Shown here in pieces: positions 42,262 through 44,569 of a DNA stretch of 44,569 nt. Under the pieces are notes generated by a model that was not told the DNA's origin, did not search any database, and saw nothing but the letters and a program-made list of their open reading frames with translations. Made by a program: the position numbers and the translations under genes. The DNA comes from Thermoanaerobaculales bacterium (GTDB lineage Bacteria > Acidobacteriota > Thermoanaerobaculia > Thermoanaerobaculales > Sulfomarinibacteraceae): positions 1 to 44,569 of the forward strand of contig JARFRM010000264.1 of the NCBI GenBank assembly GCA_029287235.1, written 5' to 3'. How positions within the stretch are numbered: position 1 is the stretch's first letter; every line of letters begins with the position of its first letter.

Positions 42262-42732
42262 ATGAAGAACACCGTTTTCGTGCTGTTGTTGGTGGCCGCG
42301 ATGGGTTGCTCCTCGAGCGGGCCGGAAACCACCGAGGCCCCGCCGGCGGCGAAATCCGAACCAGTTCCCGAGCCGTTGAAGACCATTCCCGAGACCGAGA
42401 TCGGCCTCGCCCCAGGGACCGCTTTCGAACAACCTCCGCAGCCGCCGATCAAGTTCAACAGGATCGATCCGGGAGAAGGTGAGATCCAGGCCCGACCCAA
42501 CGCCGAGTTCCCGCCGGTGATCCCGCACTCGGTGGAGGACTTCGGGCCCATCACAATGACCGAGAACCCGTGCCTCGACTGCCACAGCACCGATGTCGCC
42601 GAGGACATGGGCGCGGTCGTCGTCCCCGCGAGCCACCGGATGGATCTCCGGAACGCCCCGGGCGTGGTAGGAGACACCGTGACCGGCGCGCGCTTCGTCT
42701 GCACCTCGTGCCACGTGGAGATGACGGATTAG
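42262..42732 (+). CDS. napB: NapB-type diheme cytochrome c, predicted lipoprotein
   Basis: 156 aa from ATG 42262, preceded by GGGAGGACGCC. Two heme motifs (CLDCH and CTSCH), NAEFPPVIPHSVEDFGPITMTENPCLDC and ASHRMDLR match NapB, the electron donor to NapA. The signal sequence ends VAAMGCSSS, a lipobox, so the mature protein should be lipid-anchored; NapB is usually soluble. A Pro/Glu-rich spacer (about residues 20-60) separates the anchor from the heme domain. It starts 11 bases after napA. Confidence 0.9.
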   Translation: MKNTVFVLLLVAAMGCSSSGPETTEAPPAAKSEPVPEPLKTIPETEIGLAPGTAFEQPPQPPIKFNRIDPGEGEIQARPNAEFPPVIPHSVEDFGPITMTENPCLDCHSTDVAEDMGAVVVPASHRMDLRNAPGVVGDTVTGARFVCTSCHVEMTD

Positions 42733-42929
42733 CGGTCTCGTCATCGCAGACTTGAACCGCGAGGACGCAAGGGGCGCAAGGGCAACGCACCATCGCAGGG
42801 TTGCATCGCAAAGACCGTCAAGACCGTCCATCGCAAAGAGACGCCAAGACTTCACGTTTGAGAGTGGATCATGCCCTGCGTGGGGGTAGTTTGACCGGGT
42901 GGTGACGCTTTCTCGACCGGAAGGTGTCT

Positions 42930-43023
42930 GAAGGGCAGGCTGGAAGCCTACCCCACAATGCCCGCCCTTCAACGAAACCTGAAGATTGAGATGGTTGTGG
43001 GGCAGGCATCTTGCCTGCCCTTC
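42930..43023. repeat. inverted pair of GGGCAGGC...GCCTGCCC elements
   Basis: 27-base elements at 42930-42956 and 42997-43023 are similar when one is reverse-complemented; they differ mainly in the 5-base centre. Each is itself a small hairpin, GGGCAGGC/GCCTGCCC in the second copy. The type is common between genes in Acidobacteriota and Planctomycetota. Confidence 0.8.
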
Positions 43024-43110
43024 AGAATCCTTGAAGCTGTGCGGAGGTCACCACGAAGGCAGACATCCTCCAAGCAAGCGATTGCCAACTCACCCTTGCC
43101 ATTATGCAGA

Positions 43111-43225
43111 TGGAATCTGCGTCGATCTGCGTGATCTTCGGGCAATCCGCGATGTTGCGATCCGGCGTCGCCCATGGCTACGCCTTTACAAGTGGAATCT
43201 GTGATTATCTGTGTGATCTGTGGGC
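43111..43225. repeat. direct pair of ATCTGYGT-type 33-mers
   Basis: 43111-43143 and 43193-43225 align without gaps. Both run TGGAATCTG...ATCTG.GTGATCT..GGGC with an internal period of 9-10 bases. They are separated by 49 bases. Confidence 0.75.
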
Positions 43226-43246
43226 CGCAGCGCCGTGCGATGGTCC

Positions 43247-43288
43247 GCATCCTGCATCCTGAACCCTGCATCCAGCATCCAGCATCGA
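43247..43288. repeat. heptamer array, unit GCATCCT/GCATCCA
   Basis: Six 7-base units: GCATCCT twice, GAACCCT, GCATCCA twice, GCATCGA. The unit differs from the CTAA-type heptamers elsewhere in the window, but the 7-base period is the same. Confidence 0.9.
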
Positions 43289-43315
43289 GTCTCCGTAGAG
43301 ACCGACGCTTGGAGG

Positions 43316-44539
43316 CTACCCGCCGAGCACCCGCCCCAATCGCCGGCAGCCCTCATCGATGGATTCCTCGTCGGCAAAGGTGAAGCAGAGCCGCGCGAAT
43401 CGATCGCCGGTATGGACCTCGCCGATCTGCTCGTCGTTGTCGGGGTAGAATGCCCCGCCCGGAACGAACGCGACCTTCTCGGCTATGGCACGGTCGAAGA
43501 GCTCGTGGCTCGATCCCTTAGCGAGCTCGAGCCAGAAGAAGAACCCGCCCTCGGGCTCGGTCCAGTGCGCGGCGCCCGACGGAAGGTGCTGTACGAGGGC
43601 GCGCTGCATGGCTGCACACTTTCCGGAATAGACATCGAGGATCTTGTCCATGTGGCTCTCGAGATGGCCGCGTCGGCAATACTCGGCGACCAACGCCTGG
43701 GTCACTGTGGAGGTGCAGAGATCCTCGCCCTGGCGCATGAGGACCATGGCGCGCACGAGGTCGGGCGTCGCCACGGTCCAGGCGACCCGCACACCGGGGG
43801 CCAGTACCTTCGAAAACGACGAGGCGTAGATCACCTGCGGCGCGCCGCCGGCGATGTGCTTGAGGTTGGGAAACGCTTCTCCGGTGTAGCGGAGCTTGCC
43901 GTAGGGATCGTCCTCGAAGACCGGAATCTCGAGCTCGGCGGCGAAGGCCACCAGCAGGCGGCGCCGTTCGAGGCTCATGCAGGCGCCCGAGGGGTTTGAG
44001 AAATCGGGGACCGTGTAGATCAGCTTGGGGCGCAGCCCGGTCGCGGTCTCGACGTTCTCAACGATCTCGGGCAGCAGATCGACCTGCATCCCGTCGGCAT
44101 CGCACGGGATGGTGGCGAAGCGGGCGCCGGCGTTGCGCAGGCTGTGAATCGTTCCCGGATAGGTCGGGGCCTCGACGATGACCACATCGCCCGGGTCGAG
44201 GAGCACGCGAGCGGCGAGGTTGACCCCCTGTTGCGAGCCCGAGGTGACGAGCAGCTGGTCCGGCGGGACCTCATACCCGAGTCGATCGGACATCATCTCG
44301 ATGAGGCAGTCGCGAAGTGGTGGATAGCCCTCCGACGCGCCGTACTGAAGAACCCGCCGTCCGTCGCGTGCGAGCACCTCGGCGCAGTCGGCGACGGGAC
44401 CGACGGGAAAGGCCGATGGGTCGGGCAGACCGCCGGCGAACGAGATCATTCCAGGTTGCCTGATCATCTGAAAGAGCTCGCGGATCGGCGACGGCTGCAT
44501 TCTGCTCGCGAGCGCCGAGTATCTGTAGATCGAGGACAT
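43316..44539 (-). CDS. PLP-dependent aminotransferase (LysN/2-aminoadipate type)
   Basis: 407 aa from the ATG at 44539, with GGGAGGCCTTG upstream. Fold-type I aminotransferase. MISFAGGLPDPSAFP and LQYGASEGYPPLRD bind substrate and cofactor; YTVPDFSNPSGACMS holds the Asn-Pro motif, FEDDPYGKLRY the Asp and Tyr, and SSFSKVLAPGVRVAWT the PLP lysine. C-terminal GGFFFWLEL completes the family pattern. LysN-type enzymes transaminate 2-aminoadipate, aromatic or branched-chain amino acids. There is no MocR-type DNA-binding domain. It stands alone after the repeat island. Confidence 0.88.
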   Translation of the reverse strand: MSSIYRYSALASRMQPSPIRELFQMIRQPGMISFAGGLPDPSAFPVGPVADCAEVLARDGRRVLQYGASEGYPPLRDCLIEMMSDRLGYEVPPDQLLVTSGSQQGVNLAARVLLDPGDVVIVEAPTYPGTIHSLRNAGARFATIPCDADGMQVDLLPEIVENVETATGLRPKLIYTVPDFSNPSGACMSLERRRLLVAFAAELEIPVFEDDPYGKLRYTGEAFPNLKHIAGGAPQVIYASSFSKVLAPGVRVAWTVATPDLVRAMVLMRQGEDLCTSTVTQALVAEYCRRGHLESHMDKILDVYSGKCAAMQRALVQHLPSGAAHWTEPEGGFFFWLELAKGSSHELFDRAIAEKVAFVPGGAFYPDNDEQIGEVHTGDRFARLCFTFADEESIDEGCRRLGRVLGG

Positions 44540-44569
44540 CAAGGCCTCCCGCTCGGATTGTACAGCCGG

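Larger units (their letters stand above)
42733..43315. other. 580-bp intergenic repeat island
   Basis: No credible gene. The stretch is made of several different repeats in succession. There are CGCAAGG- and CGCAAAGA-type short-period units at about 42760-42850, an inverted pair of 27-mers (42930-42956 and 42997-43023), and a direct pair of 33-mers (43111-43143 and 43193-43225). A heptamer array lies at 43247-43288. Confidence 0.75.

Overview
The window is GC-rich DNA from a Gram-negative bacterium: TonB/ExbB/ExbD, RND pumps, Tat-exported periplasmic enzymes and a lipobox are all present. The gene mix and the short-period intergenic repeats fit a metagenome-assembled Acidobacteriota genome (Thermoanaerobaculia/Holophagae-like). 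That placement is an impression; there is no rRNA or phylogenetic marker to prove it. Bases 2-20 are the Nextera Tn5 mosaic end, so the left edge is an untrimmed sequencing adapter and the first gene is cut there.

Layout. (1) 21-4717, minus: an operon DUF3450 - long TolQ/ExbB-like protein - ExbB - ExbD - TonB - TPR protein, i.e. a TonB2-type energy transducer for outer-membrane transport. (2) 5115-12884, minus: adaptor (HlyD-type) - RND pump - second RND pump, with a long hairpin repeat and a heptamer array in the gaps. (3) 13034-17754: an APH-like/P-loop kinase fusion protein, a decayed secreted PKD-type protein locus, and an aldehyde dehydrogenase. (4) 17755-20746: a 700-bp gene-poor stretch with octamer repeats, then a SAM hydrolase (DUF62) lacking the usual catalytic His, a GNAT acetyltransferase and a PLP threonine/serine dehydratase. 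(5) 20772-27022: a PAS-AraC regulator divergent from a glycyl-radical activase and trans-4-hydroxy-L-proline dehydratase (hypD), then an M20 peptidase and an ACT-domain protein.

(6) 27225-36120: a multisubunit cation/proton antiporter cluster in archaeal Mbh/Mrp order (E-F-G-A'-B-C-D), with two further D/NuoL-like subunits, a small membrane protein and an MshEN-domain protein. All three large subunits keep the TM5 Glu and TM7 Lys used for proton or sodium movement. No hydrogenase or other redox subunits follow.

(7) 36185-42732: two divergent operons, tetraheme cytochrome c - periplasmic 4x[4Fe-4S] protein - NrfD (minus) and napD-napA-napB (plus). The space between them carries a perfect TTGA-N6-TCAA CRP/FNR-type palindrome. 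NapA is of the long epsilonproteobacterial type. NapC, NapG and NapH are absent, so the cytochrome/FeS/NrfD module is the obvious candidate quinol dehydrogenase for periplasmic nitrate reduction. (8) 42733-44539: a 580-bp island of intergenic repeats, then a LysN/AspC-type aminotransferase.

The strongest candidates for something new are the NrfD-linked Nap system with its FNR-like switch, and the three-channel Mbh-order antiporter next to it. Anaerobic metabolism is a shared theme: the glycyl-radical enzyme, the nitrate reductase and the FNR-like box all point to life with little or no oxygen.
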